Positions 8,826 through 17,743 are shown, numbered from the stretch's first letter. The stretch: DNA of 44,760 nucleotides from an uncultured Clostridia bacterium (GCA_937981575.1 CALJNR010000005.1:25126-69885), one strand, 5' to 3'. Numbers and translations are program-made. The notes: generated from the letters alone by a model not told the origin.

Positions 8826-9503
8826 ATGTTTTACGACAGCTCATATTTTATGTTGGCAATTATTATTATGATAATTCCTTTATATGCAAGCATGAAAGTT
8901 CAAAACACATTCAATAAGTATTCAAAGGTTGGGACCTTATCAGGATATAGCGGAGAAGAAGCAGCAAGACGCATCCTGATGATGAATAATATCCATATCC
9001 CGATAAAGCCGGTGCGAGGATCAATGACAGACTTTTACGATCCTGTTAAGAAAGAGCTGGCCCTCTCGCAGACAGTTTTTGGGGCGAGTTCTATAGCAGC
9101 TTTAGGGGTAGCGGCCCATGAAGCCGGGCATGCTATTCAAGATGCTGATGGTTATGCCTTTTTAAGGTTCAGACATGCGCTTTATCCTGTTACAAACTTT
9201 GCTAGCCGTCTGGCCATGCCGCTTATTTTCTTAGGGCTTATTTTAGGTATGGGACCACTTCTTCCTATAGGCATATTTTTATTCGCATTTACGACATTGT
9301 TTACGCTAATTACACTGCCAGTTGAGTTCAATGCTTCGAAAAGGGCCTTAGTAAGTCTTGAAAGCAGCGGGATTCTAAGTCCTAATGAACTGGAAGGGGC
9401 TAGAAAGGTACTTCAGGCAGCTGCGTTAACTTACGTGGCCGCTGCGCTTGCATCTGTTTTATCTTTACTAAGACTCATTTTAATAAGTAACAGAAGAAGA
9501 TAA
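8826..9503 (+). CDS. Neutral zinc metallopeptidase, membrane-bound (YugP-like, Zn_peptidase_2)
   Basis: A 225-residue membrane protein with an N-terminal hydrophobic segment (about residues 6-20) and two more in the second half (around 125-165). The zinc motif HEAGHAIQ is at residues 98-105, the HExxH signature. Homologous YugP-like proteins are predicted membrane peptidases of unknown substrate that commonly lie near fmt and rsmB in Firmicutes. The frame is open from a GTG at 8817, but that codon lies in the Shine-Dalgarno (GGAG), so the ATG at 8826 is chosen. A terminator follows at once. Confidence 0.88.
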   Translation: MFYDSSYFMLAIIIMIIPLYASMKVQNTFNKYSKVGTLSGYSGEEAARRILMMNNIHIPIKPVRGSMTDFYDPVKKELALSQTVFGASSIAALGVAAHEAGHAIQDADGYAFLRFRHALYPVTNFASRLAMPLIFLGLILGMGPLLPIGIFLFAFTTLFTLITLPVEFNASKRALVSLESSGILSPNELEGARKVLQAAALTYVAAALASVLSLLRLILISNRRR

Positions 9504-9504
9504 A

Positions 9505-9529
9505 AAAAGACGCTGTGCCGGCGTCTTTT
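9505..9529 (+). terminator. Intrinsic terminator after the Zn peptidase gene
   Basis: Stem AAAAGACGC (9505-9513) pairs with GCGTCTTTT (9521-9529), loop of 7 bases, with a run of T at the 3' arm. It ends the priA-def-fmt-peptidase unit. Confidence 0.75.
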
Positions 9530-9591
9530 ATGCTACATGGAATGCTTTAGGCATCAACTTATCATACAGCTGATATAAGAAAGGATAGACA

Positions 9592-10944
9592 ATGAATAAT
9601 AAAAATGCTAGAGAACATATTTTAGATTTGCTTGTAGAGATTGAAAAGGAAGGAAGCTATGCACAGCTTCTTCTTAAACAAGCTTTAAAGGACCAGGAAT
9701 CCAAAGATAAAGTATTTATAACAGAAATTGTATATGGCACTTTAAAGCATCGATTAAAGATTGATTACATTATCAACTTTTTTTCTAAAACGCCTGTAAA
9801 CAAAATGAAGCCAGTTATAAAAAATCTGCTTAGAATGAGTGTTTATCAGATGTTTTATTTAGATAAGGTTCCTGTATCAGCTGTTATTAATGAAGCAGTT
9901 AAGATTGCTAAAAAAAGAAAGTTTATGAATCTTGCAGGGTTCGTAAACGGCGTACTAAGACAAATCGAGAGAAATAAAGATGCTGTAGTTTATCCAGATA
10001 AAGATGAAGATTTAACAGCGTATTTAAGCATCAGTTATTCGATGCCAGAGTGGATTATCAAAAACTGGTTGTTAAGCTACGACATAGAAACCACAGAACG
10101 AATATGTGCGGCACTTAATAAAAGAGCAAGAGTATGCATCCGAATCAATACGCTAAAGGCAGATAAGAATCAAGTTCAGGAAGCACTGAAAAAAGAAAAG
10201 ATCAGCTATGAGGAAGGTGCACTTCTAGATGAAGCGATGTATATCGACCATCCGGGCAGTCTTGCCCAGCTTCAGTCTTTTCAAGAAGGGTTGTGGACAG
10301 TTCAAGATGAGAGTGCTATGCTCACAGCGCATGTAGTAGATCCTAAGCCGGGAGAAAAAATACTTGATATGTGCAGTGCGCCGGGAGGCAAATCTATTCA
10401 CATGGCTGCGCTTATGCAGAATAAAGGTGAAATCATAAGTACAGATGTACATGACCATAAGATTGAACTTATCGAAAAAAATGCTGATAGAATGGGGGCT
10501 CATATTATTCATGCTGCTTTGCAGGATGGAACAGAGTCTAATCCTGACTTTATTGAAGCATTTGACAGGGTGCTTTTGGATGCACCGTGTTCAGGCCTTG
10601 GGATTCTTAAAAGAAAGCCGGATATCCGCTATAGTAAGACACCAGAAGATATAAGCGAGATTGCACAGCTTCAAAAAAGGCTTGCAGCTCAGGCTGTTCG
10701 TTATATTAAAGAAGGAGGGACACTAGTTTACAGTACATGTACCCTGTCAAGAGAGGAAAATGAAGAAGTGGCACGCTATATACAGGAAGATTTAGGTTTA
10801 GAATTATCAGATATAGCAGATACTATACCTATAAAACTTAGGCCATTTATGAAAAATAAAGGATCTATTCATATTCTTCCCTATGCAGCAGATACGGATG
10901 GCTTCTTTATAGCATGCTTTAAGAAAAAGAGGATAGAAGGATGA
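9592..10944 (+). CDS. rsmB: 16S rRNA (cytosine-967-C5)-methyltransferase RsmB
   Basis: 450 residues. An N-terminal NusB-like RNA-binding domain (about residues 1-135, with VYGTLKHRLKIDYI) is followed by an AdoMet-dependent m5C methyltransferase domain. AdoMet motif I reads KILDMCSAPGGKS. The two conserved cysteines are in DAPCSGLG (about residue 333) and YSTCTLSREENE (about 382), which act as releasing base and nucleophile in this family. It methylates C967-equivalent 16S rRNA. The last 4 bases overlap rlmN (ATGA), indicating translational coupling. Confidence 0.96.
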   Translation: MNNKNAREHILDLLVEIEKEGSYAQLLLKQALKDQESKDKVFITEIVYGTLKHRLKIDYIINFFSKTPVNKMKPVIKNLLRMSVYQMFYLDKVPVSAVINEAVKIAKKRKFMNLAGFVNGVLRQIERNKDAVVYPDKDEDLTAYLSISYSMPEWIIKNWLLSYDIETTERICAALNKRARVCIRINTLKADKNQVQEALKKEKISYEEGALLDEAMYIDHPGSLAQLQSFQEGLWTVQDESAMLTAHVVDPKPGEKILDMCSAPGGKSIHMAALMQNKGEIISTDVHDHKIELIEKNADRMGAHIIHAALQDGTESNPDFIEAFDRVLLDAPCSGLGILKRKPDIRYSKTPEDISEIAQLQKRLAAQAVRYIKEGGTLVYSTCTLSREENEEVARYIQEDLGLELSDIADTIPIKLRPFMKNKGSIHILPYAADTDGFFIACFKKKRIEG

Positions 10945-11978
10945 ATGATATAACAAGTAAAGACTTAAATGAAATTGAAAAAGTAATTGGGGAATATGGA
11001 GAAAGCAAATTCAGGGCTAAACAGATCTTTGAGTGGCTGCATAAAAAAATGGTCTGGAATTATGATCAAATGACTAATTTGTCAGGCCTGCTTCGGGAAA
11101 AACTGAAAAAAGACTATCCAATAGGAGAAATAAAAATACTCAAGAAATATATATCAAGTTTAGACGGAACAATAAAGTACTTGTTTGAACTTGAAGATTC
11201 ACATATAATAGAAAGTGTTTTAATGCGTTATAAGCATGGCAACTCGGTCTGCATTTCTTCTCAAGTTGGCTGTCAGATGGGGTGTAAATTTTGTGCCTCG
11301 ACGATTGGAGGACTTGTGAGAAATCTTACGGCAGGAGAAATGCTTGCACAAGTTTATTTGATAACACAAGATATTCAGGAAAGAGTTTCGAATATTGTTA
11401 TTATGGGAAGCGGTGAACCGCTTCAGAATCTGGATATCACGATGCGCTTTGTAAAAATGATTAACAGTCCGGAAGGGCAGAATATTGGACAAAGACATAT
11501 TACGATTTCAACCTGCGGTCTTGTGCCTGCTATTTATCAGTTGGCAGATGAAATGCCGCAGCTTACGCTTGCAGTATCTCTTCATGCTGCAGACGATGAA
11601 AAAAGAAAAGAAATAATGCCTATAGCGAATAAATATTCCATAGAAGAACTTACTAAGGCATGTAAGTATTATACTGAAAAAACAGGAAGAAGAATTACTT
11701 TTGAATACGCACTTATAGAAGGTGAGAATGATTCTATAGAGGATGCAAAATATCTTGGTGAGCTCTTAAGGGGCATGATGTGTCATGTCAATCTTATTCC
11801 TGTTAACAAGGTTGAAGAAAGAAATTACAAAAGCAGCCATTCTTCAAGTATAAAGAAGTTTATTCATCAATTAAATGCATATGGCATACAAACTACCCTT
11901 CGCAGAAAGTTAGGAGCAGATATAGATGCAGCTTGCGGACAACTGCGGAATCGGTATATTAAAGAGCGAGGTGAATAG
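10941..11978 (+). CDS. rlmN: Dual-specificity RNA methyltransferase RlmN (23S A2503 / tRNA A37, C2)
   Basis: A radical SAM enzyme that methylates C2 of adenine 2503 in 23S rRNA and adenine 37 in some tRNAs. The Fe-S cluster motif CxxxCxxC is present as CQMGCKFC (about residues 111-118). The methyl-carrying cysteine near the C-terminus lies in AACGQLRNR, and GEPLQNLD is also conserved. 345 residues is standard. The start overlaps the rsmB stop by 4 bases, and only one base separates its stop from the phosphatase gene. Confidence 0.97.
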   Translation: MNDITSKDLNEIEKVIGEYGESKFRAKQIFEWLHKKMVWNYDQMTNLSGLLREKLKKDYPIGEIKILKKYISSLDGTIKYLFELEDSHIIESVLMRYKHGNSVCISSQVGCQMGCKFCASTIGGLVRNLTAGEMLAQVYLITQDIQERVSNIVIMGSGEPLQNLDITMRFVKMINSPEGQNIGQRHITISTCGLVPAIYQLADEMPQLTLAVSLHAADDEKRKEIMPIANKYSIEELTKACKYYTEKTGRRITFEYALIEGENDSIEDAKYLGELLRGMMCHVNLIPVNKVEERNYKSSHSSSIKKFIHQLNAYGIQTTLRRKLGADIDAACGQLRNRYIKERGE

Positions 11979-11979
11979 C

Positions 11980-12738
11980 GTGCTAGCTATTGGCAAAGTA
12001 GATATTGGAAGTAAAAGAAAGAGAAACGAAGATGCATTATATGTTTCAAATGTACCGGTTGGCATTTTACCTAACCTGTATATTGTAGCAGACGGCATGG
12101 GAGGACATAAAGCCGGCGGGACGGCCAGCAAGCTTGCTATTGAGTCATTCAGAAGCTATATCGCATCCCATGACAGTTTAGATATCAGAACAAGAGAAGA
12201 CATTATGAGGCTTTTGAAGATGGGTATTATGCATGCCAATCACACGATTTACGAAAAAGCTTCAGATGATGAAGAGTATAAAGGCATGGGAACGACTTTT
12301 ACGGTGGCGACAATTATTGAGGATATTCTCTATTTAGCCCATGTAGGGGATACCCGTTTATACCTTATTAATCGTAACAGCATTTTTCAGGCCACCACAG
12401 ACCATTCTTTAGTTCAGGAGATGCTTACAAAAGGTTATATTTCTGAAAACGACCTCAAAGAGCATCCGCAAAGGCATATTATTACACGGGCTGTTGGTAC
12501 ATATGAAAAGGTGAAGATTGATACTTTGATGTATGATATGAGCAAGGTTGAATATATCATGTTATGTTCAGACGGCCTGACATCTATGGTTACAGATTCA
12601 GTAATACATGAGATAATTTATACTTATGAAGGCGAACTTGAAAAGATAGTAGACTCATTAATCAAAAAAGCAAATGAACAGGGTGGATTAGATAATATAG
12701 CAGTTGTAATTGCAAAGAAATACGAGGTGAATGAATGA
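11980..12738 (+). CDS. prpC: PP2C-family Ser/Thr protein phosphatase (PrpC/Stp)
   Basis: Dephosphorylates substrates of the partner kinase PrkC. Metal-binding PP2C motifs are present: KRKRNEDALY near the start, VADGMGGHKAGG, HVGDTRLYLI and LCSDGLTSMV, with GGLDNIAVVIA near the end. The frame is open from 11926 inside rlmN. GTG at 11980 is preferred, since it is preceded by GAGGTGA and gives the family N-terminus, 252 residues. Its end overlaps prkC by 4 bases, a conserved arrangement that keeps kinase and phosphatase levels matched. Confidence 0.95.
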   Translation: MLAIGKVDIGSKRKRNEDALYVSNVPVGILPNLYIVADGMGGHKAGGTASKLAIESFRSYIASHDSLDIRTREDIMRLLKMGIMHANHTIYEKASDDEEYKGMGTTFTVATIIEDILYLAHVGDTRLYLINRNSIFQATTDHSLVQEMLTKGYISENDLKEHPQRHIITRAVGTYEKVKIDTLMYDMSKVEYIMLCSDGLTSMVTDSVIHEIIYTYEGELEKIVDSLIKKANEQGGLDNIAVVIAKKYEVNE

Positions 12739-14792
12739 TGATAACACCAGGAACGATACTAGGGGACCGTTATGAGATTATTGAAAAGATTGGCGCCGGA
12801 GGCATGTCTATAGTCTATAAAGCTAAGTGCCATAGGCTGCAAAGATTTGTTGCCATCAAAGTGCTTCGAGAAGAGTTTGTTACAGATGAAGAATTTGTAG
12901 CGAAGTTCAGAAAAGAAGCTTTGGCAGCCGCCAGTCTTTCTCATCCTAACATTGTAGGGATTTACGACGTAGGCAGCGATCATGATCTGCACTATATTGT
13001 TATGGAGTATGTTGAAGGAAAAACTTTAAAGGATCTGATCGCTGAGAAAGGGCCATTTGATCCCAAAACAGTCTTAGAGTTTGGGCTTCAGATTGTATCA
13101 GCGTTGAGACATGCCCATAGAAAAAAAATCATTCATAGAGACATCAAGCCTCAGAACATTCTAGTGACCCATGACCACGTTCTTAAAGTAACAGATTTTG
13201 GTATTGCAAAAGCGGTAGATTCCTCAACAATTGTAGCAACAGGTAATGCTATAGGATCAGTACACTACTTTTCGCCAGAGCAGGCAAAAGGAAAATATGT
13301 GAATGAAAGCAGCGATTTATATTCCTGCGGGATAGTTTTATTTGAGCTTGCCACAAGAAAACTTCCTTTTGAGGCAGATTCCCATATATCAATAGCACTT
13401 AAGCACATCAATGAAGAACTTCCAAAGCCGTCTCAGTTTAATCCTGATATTACGCCAAGTCTTGAAAAGCTTATTTTAAAAGCAGCTGATAAAAGTCAGT
13501 CTTCAAGATACCAGGATGCTGATGAAATGCTAAAGGATATGAAAGGGTGCCTTACAAATCCTCATTACGTTATTGAGACAGGAGAAGTATCAGATCATAC
13601 TATCTTGCTTTCCGATATAGAAACAGAATTTTTGCGCAGTAATGGAAATAAAAATGAACGCAGTAAATCATCAAGTGGCAGCATTTATACAGAAAAACCG
13701 CAAATAGATGAAAAAACTGACGTTGAAGAGGAAGAAGATATCTCAACTTTTTATAAAGTGCTTGTAAGTGTCGGAGGGGTTTTGGCGACCTTACTTGTGA
13801 TTATTCTTTTATCCGCTGCTATTTTTCTATGGCTTCCGTCCATGGGAAAACCAAAGGGCATTGTTGTTCCGAATTTAGCAGGTAAAACGGTAGAGCAGGC
13901 TGAAAATCTTCTTGGCTCTTATAAACTTAAACTTAATGTAATAGGAGAAGAACCTTCAGACCTCACGCCGCCAGGAACTATTTTTAAACAGTCACCAGGT
14001 GAAAATGATATTGTTAAAGCCAATACAGTAATAGAAGTTATGGTAGCTTTGGAAATGTCGGCGAAAAGCGAAGGGGTACAAGTTCCGGATGTCATTGGGC
14101 TTGACAGGCTGAGTGCAGAAAGAATGCTTGATGAATACGGTCTTCTTTATCAAGTTGAGGGAGCTTACGATGATATGATAGAAGTAGGAAGGGTTATTGA
14201 CCAAACCCCTGAGGCTGGACAAAATGTGTCTGGTGATGTAAGGGTCACACTCATAGTAAGTAAAGGGCCTAAGGTTGTGATGGCGAATGTTCCGAACTTA
14301 GTCAATATGACTGTGCAAAATGCAGAGATAAGCCTGCGTAACGAAAAACTTAGGATGGGTAACCGTAAAGAAGATTTTAGTGATACAGTAGCAGAAGGGC
14401 TTATTATTAGTCAAAGCATCAGTCCTAACAAGCAGGTGGAAGAGGGAACAGCTGTTGATGTATTAATCAGTAAGGGTAAAAAAGAAGAGACCCAGCCAGC
14501 ACCAAGTGACCCAGGGCAGAATACTCCACCGGCGGGAGATAATCTTGCAACAAAGACCTTTACCCTTGCAAATGTTCCGCCAGACATTGAAAATAAGGAT
14601 ATTTATCACGTTATGGTCAAGCTTACAACAGAAGATGGTTCCAAGGTTGTATTTGATCAGCAGGTACAAAGAGACCAGTTCCCGCTTAATATCCCTATTA
14701 GAGGGAAGGGGAGAGGAACTGTAGAAACGTATTTTGATGGCAAAACAACACCGTCTTATCAAGATGAAATTGTTTTTAATGAGGTGCAGTAA
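12735..14792 (+). CDS. prkC: PASTA-domain Ser/Thr protein kinase PrkC
   Basis: A membrane eukaryote-like kinase that senses peptidoglycan fragments. In Bacillus it controls spore germination and cell-wall and translation factors. The cytosolic kinase domain (about 1-270) has GAGGMSIVYKA, an invariant Lys in VAIKVL, HRDIKPQNILV and the DFG motif. A juxtamembrane linker and one transmembrane helix (about 343-367) follow. Outside are three PASTA domains from about 370 to 580 (IVVPNLAGKTVEQAE, VQVPDVIGLDRLSAE, ANVPNLVNMTVQNAE). A Pro/Thr-rich linker leads to a beta-rich C-terminal extension of about 80 residues. The start has tandem ATG codons (12735, 12738). Confidence 0.96.
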   Translation: MMITPGTILGDRYEIIEKIGAGGMSIVYKAKCHRLQRFVAIKVLREEFVTDEEFVAKFRKEALAAASLSHPNIVGIYDVGSDHDLHYIVMEYVEGKTLKDLIAEKGPFDPKTVLEFGLQIVSALRHAHRKKIIHRDIKPQNILVTHDHVLKVTDFGIAKAVDSSTIVATGNAIGSVHYFSPEQAKGKYVNESSDLYSCGIVLFELATRKLPFEADSHISIALKHINEELPKPSQFNPDITPSLEKLILKAADKSQSSRYQDADEMLKDMKGCLTNPHYVIETGEVSDHTILLSDIETEFLRSNGNKNERSKSSSGSIYTEKPQIDEKTDVEEEEDISTFYKVLVSVGGVLATLLVIILLSAAIFLWLPSMGKPKGIVVPNLAGKTVEQAENLLGSYKLKLNVIGEEPSDLTPPGTIFKQSPGENDIVKANTVIEVMVALEMSAKSEGVQVPDVIGLDRLSAERMLDEYGLLYQVEGAYDDMIEVGRVIDQTPEAGQNVSGDVRVTLIVSKGPKVVMANVPNLVNMTVQNAEISLRNEKLRMGNRKEDFSDTVAEGLIISQSISPNKQVEEGTAVDVLISKGKKEETQPAPSDPGQNTPPAGDNLATKTFTLANVPPDIENKDIYHVMVKLTTEDGSKVVFDQQVQRDQFPLNIPIRGKGRGTVETYFDGKTTPSYQDEIVFNEVQ

Positions 14793-14793
14793 T

Positions 14794-15687
14794 ATGGTAC
14801 AAGGTACTATTATAAAAGGTATCGCAGGGTTTTATTACGTAGAAGCAAATCAAACAATTTATGAGTGTAAGGCAAGAGGCAAGTTTAGAAAAGATAACAT
14901 TATCCCCGTAATAGGGGATAATGTACTTATTACGCTAAGCACTGCAGAAAATTCAACAGATAAATATCAAACGGCAATGATTGAAGATATTTTAGATAGA
15001 AAAAATAGTTTAGTAAGACCGCCTGTTTCCAATGTAGATCAGGCGATAGTAGTATTTTCAGTAACCTATCCTGAGATTCATTTAGATCTTTTAGATAGGT
15101 TTCTTATTATGATCGAAAAAGAAAATATAAGGCCCTATATTGTTCTTAACAAAATAGATGAGGCGCAAGAAAAAAGGTATTATCAAATTGTTGACGATTA
15201 CAGCAAAATAGGATATGAAGTTTTATGTTTATCTGCAAAAAAAGAAATTAATGTAGAGCTTCTAAAAGAAAAACTGAAAAACCAGACCAGTGTCTTTGCC
15301 GGGCCATCTGGGGTCGGTAAATCAACGCTTTTAAACGCTATTGAAAAAGGCCTTAGACTTGAGACAGGGGCTGTAAGTGATAAGATTAAAAGAGGCAAGC
15401 ATACAACAAGACATGTTGAACTTATTCCGCTTAGTATAGGGGGGTTTGTATTAGATACGCCTGGCTTTACATCGCTTCAGTTAGAGGGAATTGATAAGGA
15501 TGATCTTAGGTACTATTTTAAAGAATTCAGAGACTTTGAAGGGCAATGCAAGTTTTCAGGATGCTCACACATTCATGAGCCAGGGTGCAGTGTAAAAAAA
15601 GCCTTAGAGCAAGGGGATCTTTTACAGCAGAGATATGACAATTATATTGCCTATTATAACCAACTACAAAATGTAAGGAGATGGTGA
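14794..15687 (+). CDS. rsgA: Ribosome small subunit-dependent GTPase A (circularly permuted GTPase)
   Basis: A late 30S assembly factor that checks the decoding centre. It has an N-terminal OB fold and then a circularly permuted GTPase with motif order G4 (LNKIDEA), G1 (GPSGVGKST) and G3 (LDTPGF). The C-terminal zinc knuckle is CKFSGCSHIHEPGC. The frame is open upstream into prkC (14734). The ATG at 14794, one base after the prkC stop and preceded by GAGGTG, gives the usual start and 297 residues. rpe begins one base after its stop. B. subtilis CpgA in the same position is known to be linked to PrkC. Confidence 0.95.
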   Translation: MVQGTIIKGIAGFYYVEANQTIYECKARGKFRKDNIIPVIGDNVLITLSTAENSTDKYQTAMIEDILDRKNSLVRPPVSNVDQAIVVFSVTYPEIHLDLLDRFLIMIEKENIRPYIVLNKIDEAQEKRYYQIVDDYSKIGYEVLCLSAKKEINVELLKEKLKNQTSVFAGPSGVGKSTLLNAIEKGLRLETGAVSDKIKRGKHTTRHVELIPLSIGGFVLDTPGFTSLQLEGIDKDDLRYYFKEFRDFEGQCKFSGCSHIHEPGCSVKKALEQGDLLQQRYDNYIAYYNQLQNVRRW

Positions 15688-15688
15688 G

Positions 15689-16354
15689 ATGGTTCATTTA
15701 GCACCTTCAATATTATCAGCAGATTTTTCAAATCTTGAGAAGGATATCAAATGTGTTCAGGAGGCGGGGGTATCATACATCCATGTTGATGTCATGGATG
15801 GCCATTTCGTTCCTAATATTACGCTTGGAGCCCCTATTGCAGCCTCTATAAGAAAGCACATTAAGGGCATCATGGATGTTCATCTGATGATTCATGAACC
15901 GGATAGATTTTTAGAAGACTTTAAGCGGTCAGGAGCAGATATTTTAACGGTTCATGTTGAAGCCACAAAGCATATTCATAGAACGATTCAAGCTATTCAT
16001 GACTTAGGCATGAAGGCGGGGGTGTCGCTTAACCCTGAAACGCCAGTAAGTAGTCTTCATCCCATTATAGAAGAGGTTGATTTGGTGCTCATTATGTCGG
16101 TTAACCCTGGATTTGGTGGTCAGAAGTTTATTCCCTACTCCCTATGTAAACTAAGGGAAGTGAAAGAATTGGCCAAAAAATATAATGAAAACTTGATAAT
16201 AGAAGTAGATGGAGGCGTTAATTTTGATAATGTCCATGAGATTATTGAGGCGGGAGCGAACTTGATCGTAGCAGGATCAAGTGTTTTTAACGGAATAGAC
16301 ACTGCCAAGAATGCCAAAACTTTTTTAGAGCAATTTAAGCGTTATGAGGCCTAA
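15689..16354 (+). CDS. rpe: Ribulose-phosphate 3-epimerase
   Basis: Interconverts ribulose 5-phosphate and xylulose 5-phosphate in the pentose phosphate pathway. A 221-residue TIM barrel starting LAPSILSADFSNLE. The metal and catalytic residues lie in HVDVMDGHFVPN and DVHLMIHEP, with MSVNPGFGGQ and the C-terminal phosphate-binding IEVDGGVN then GSSVF. The ribosome binding site AAGGAGATGG overlaps the end of rsgA. It belongs to the rsgA-rpe-thiN tail of the operon, as in Bacillus. Confidence 0.96.
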   Translation: MVHLAPSILSADFSNLEKDIKCVQEAGVSYIHVDVMDGHFVPNITLGAPIAASIRKHIKGIMDVHLMIHEPDRFLEDFKRSGADILTVHVEATKHIHRTIQAIHDLGMKAGVSLNPETPVSSLHPIIEEVDLVLIMSVNPGFGGQKFIPYSLCKLREVKELAKKYNENLIIEVDGGVNFDNVHEIIEAGANLIVAGSSVFNGIDTAKNAKTFLEQFKRYEA

Positions 16355-16357
16355 GCT

Positions 16358-16990
16358 ATGAAATGCTTGATATTTACCAATGGAGATTACGGGGACTATA
16401 CTTTCTGCACCGCAATTAAACCTTATGATTACATCATTTGCGCTGATAATGGCATGGGGCATGCAAGACATATGGGGATCATACCAGATGCTATAGTTGG
16501 GGATTTTGACAGTGCTCCGGAAGAGGACCTAAGGTATTTTAAAGGACAAGGCGTACCTGTATTAAGCTTTCCGTCAATGAAAGATGAAACAGATACGGAA
16601 ATAGCATTAGATCTTGCTATTAAAGAGGGGGCAGACGTAGTCGATATATTTGGAGGAATGGGGACAAGACTTGATCATACACTGGCCAATATTAATCTCG
16701 TTTATAAAGCCTTTAAAAAAGGTGTTTCAGTTACACTAATTAACGCTTATAACACAGTAACGCTTATAGATAAAGAGATTGAGCTAAGTGGCAGTAAGGG
16801 TGATATTATTAGTCTTATTCCATTTAGTGAAAGGGTATCAGGTATTTATACAACAGCACTCGCTTATCCTTTAGTTAACGGTACTTTAACAGCGGATAGC
16901 CCCCGGGGTGTAAGCAATTATATGCTGGAGAATAGGGCAAAGGTTACTTTGGAGCAAGGCCTTTTGCTTGTCATAAGGGCAAGAGATTAA
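16358..16990 (+). CDS. thiN: Thiamine pyrophosphokinase
   Basis: Transfers diphosphate from ATP to thiamine to give the cofactor thiamine diphosphate. Conserved stretches are CADNGMGHARHMG, PDAIVGDFDSAPEE and MKDETDTEIALDLA, which together form the ATP/Mg and thiamine site. The thiamine-binding C-terminal domain has SLIPFSERVSGI. 210 residues is typical. It starts 4 bases after rpe and is the last gene before a terminator. Usual salvage enzyme in this gene order (yloS in B. subtilis). Confidence 0.94.
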   Translation: MKCLIFTNGDYGDYTFCTAIKPYDYIICADNGMGHARHMGIIPDAIVGDFDSAPEEDLRYFKGQGVPVLSFPSMKDETDTEIALDLAIKEGADVVDIFGGMGTRLDHTLANINLVYKAFKKGVSVTLINAYNTVTLIDKEIELSGSKGDIISLIPFSERVSGIYTTALAYPLVNGTLTADSPRGVSNYMLENRAKVTLEQGLLLVIRARD

Positions 16991-17020
16991 TAAATCTTAA
17001 AAAGTGAATAAGTATAATGC

Positions 17021-17049
17021 AAAAAATGAGCCAGTTGTGCTCTTTTTTT
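17021..17049 (+). terminator. Terminator after thiN
   Basis: AAAAAATGAGC (17021-17031) pairs with GCTCTTTTTTT (about 17039-17049) with one mismatch, ending in a T run. Marks the 3' end of the rsmB-to-thiN operon. Confidence 0.7.
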
Positions 17050-17104
17050 GTATGGAAGAATATTATAGTATTAGAACGCTTAAACAAAGAAGGTAGAACA
17101 TGTT

Positions 17105-17245
17105 ATGAGAAGAAGGGTAACGGGACTTTGCTGCTTTTGTATTGGCCTTGGGATGATCCTAGTGATTGTTGTTCCTGCTTTAGGCTGGATCTTTACAACA
17201 GCAATTATTTTAATTGGTATTGGATGTGGCCTATTTCGATGCTGA
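17105..17245 (+). CDS. Small two-helix membrane peptide (46 residues), unknown function
   Basis: A short frame starting with ATG at 17105 encodes 46 residues. It has a basic N-terminus (MRRR) and two hydrophobic stretches (about 7-24 and 26-42) split by a Pro/Gly/Trp turn (VPALGW). It contains five cysteines in all, including the C-terminal residue. AAAGAAGG lies 11 bases before the start, and terminators flank it on both sides. I read it as a genuine small membrane protein; an overlapping longer frame (17017-17301) has no such character. It occupies the place where Bacillus carries spoVM but does not look like SpoVM. Confidence 0.65.
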   Translation: MRRRVTGLCCFCIGLGMILVIVVPALGWIFTTAIILIGIGCGLFRC

Positions 17246-17271
17246 AACTAAAACAGTATAAAAAATTAATA

Positions 17272-17299
17272 GCGGACATCCTAGGGATGTCCGCCTTTT
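17272..17299 (+). terminator. Intrinsic terminator between the 46-residue peptide gene and rpmB
   Basis: Perfect 10-bp stem GCGGACATCC (17272-17281) with GGATGTCCGC (17285-17294), loop TAG, then CTTTT. On the opposite strand the stem is followed by TATTAATTTTT, so it may also serve rpmB. Confidence 0.85.
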
Positions 17300-17325
17300 A
17301 AATATTAATTATTTCCTATGAACGA

Positions 17326-17511
17326 TTAGGCACGTGTTACTAGGTTAGAACGTAAACAACGAGTACATACGTTCATTGTCTTAACAGCACCATTTGCGGC
17401 TACTCTGACTTTTCTAACGTTTGCTTTCCACATTTTATTAGATCTTCTATGAGAGTGGCTGACTTTAATACCAAAATGTACATTTTTTGAACAGATCTCA
17501 CATTTTGCCAC
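17326..17511 (-). CDS. rpmB: 50S ribosomal protein L28
   Basis: A large-subunit ribosomal protein of 61 residues. The sequence shows AKCEICSKNVHFGIKVSHSH, KMWKANVRKV and the C-terminal CTRCLRSNLV. Four cysteines (two CxxC pairs) form a zinc ribbon, the C+ form of L28. The frame extends upstream to 17544, but GTG at 17511 is preferred because it sits 7 bases after GGAGGTG and gives the family start. It is transcribed against its neighbours from its own strong promoter, as in Bacillus. Confidence 0.95.
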   Translation of the reverse strand: MAKCEICSKNVHFGIKVSHSHRRSNKMWKANVRKVRVAANGAVKTMNVCTRCLRSNLVTRA

Positions 17512-17554
17512 TTTGAACACCTCCTTGATTTTAATCCGTGACATAACAAACTAT

Positions 17555-17583
17555 ATTGTAGCAGATAATAATTAATAATTCAA
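17555..17583 (-). promoter_or_regulatory. Sigma-A promoter of rpmB
   Basis: Minus strand TTGAAT (17583-17578), 17-base spacer, TACAAT (17560-17555) with TGC directly before the -10. Near-consensus with extended -10; about 45 bases before the rpmB start. Confidence 0.75.
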
Positions 17584-17665
17584 GTAGAGATTTATTTTAT
17601 TTTTTTGAAAGAACATATTCATACTTTTAAATACATTACCACTTTTTTCTGGGTTAAGGATATGA

Positions 17666-17671
17666 TATAAT
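17666..17671 (+). promoter_or_regulatory. Extended -10 promoter for the Gls24-FakA operon
   Basis: TGA then TATAAT at 17666-17671. The -35 region is only T-rich, so the extended -10 probably compensates. The leader of about 65 bases contains the palindrome CCTGCATGCAGG at 17707-17718. Confidence 0.55.
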
Positions 17672-17743
17672 GATGTGAAGTTGATTATATTACAAGTAAT
17701 ATAGACCCTGCATGCAGGATAGGGTAGATTAGGAGGACTGTAT

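Noticed and set aside
17017..17301. A 94-codon plus-strand frame over the 46-residue peptide gene
   Set aside because: It starts inside the thiN terminator, runs through a second terminator, and has Trp/Cys-rich translation typical of an out-of-frame reading. The overlapping frame from 17105 has a proper membrane-peptide profile.
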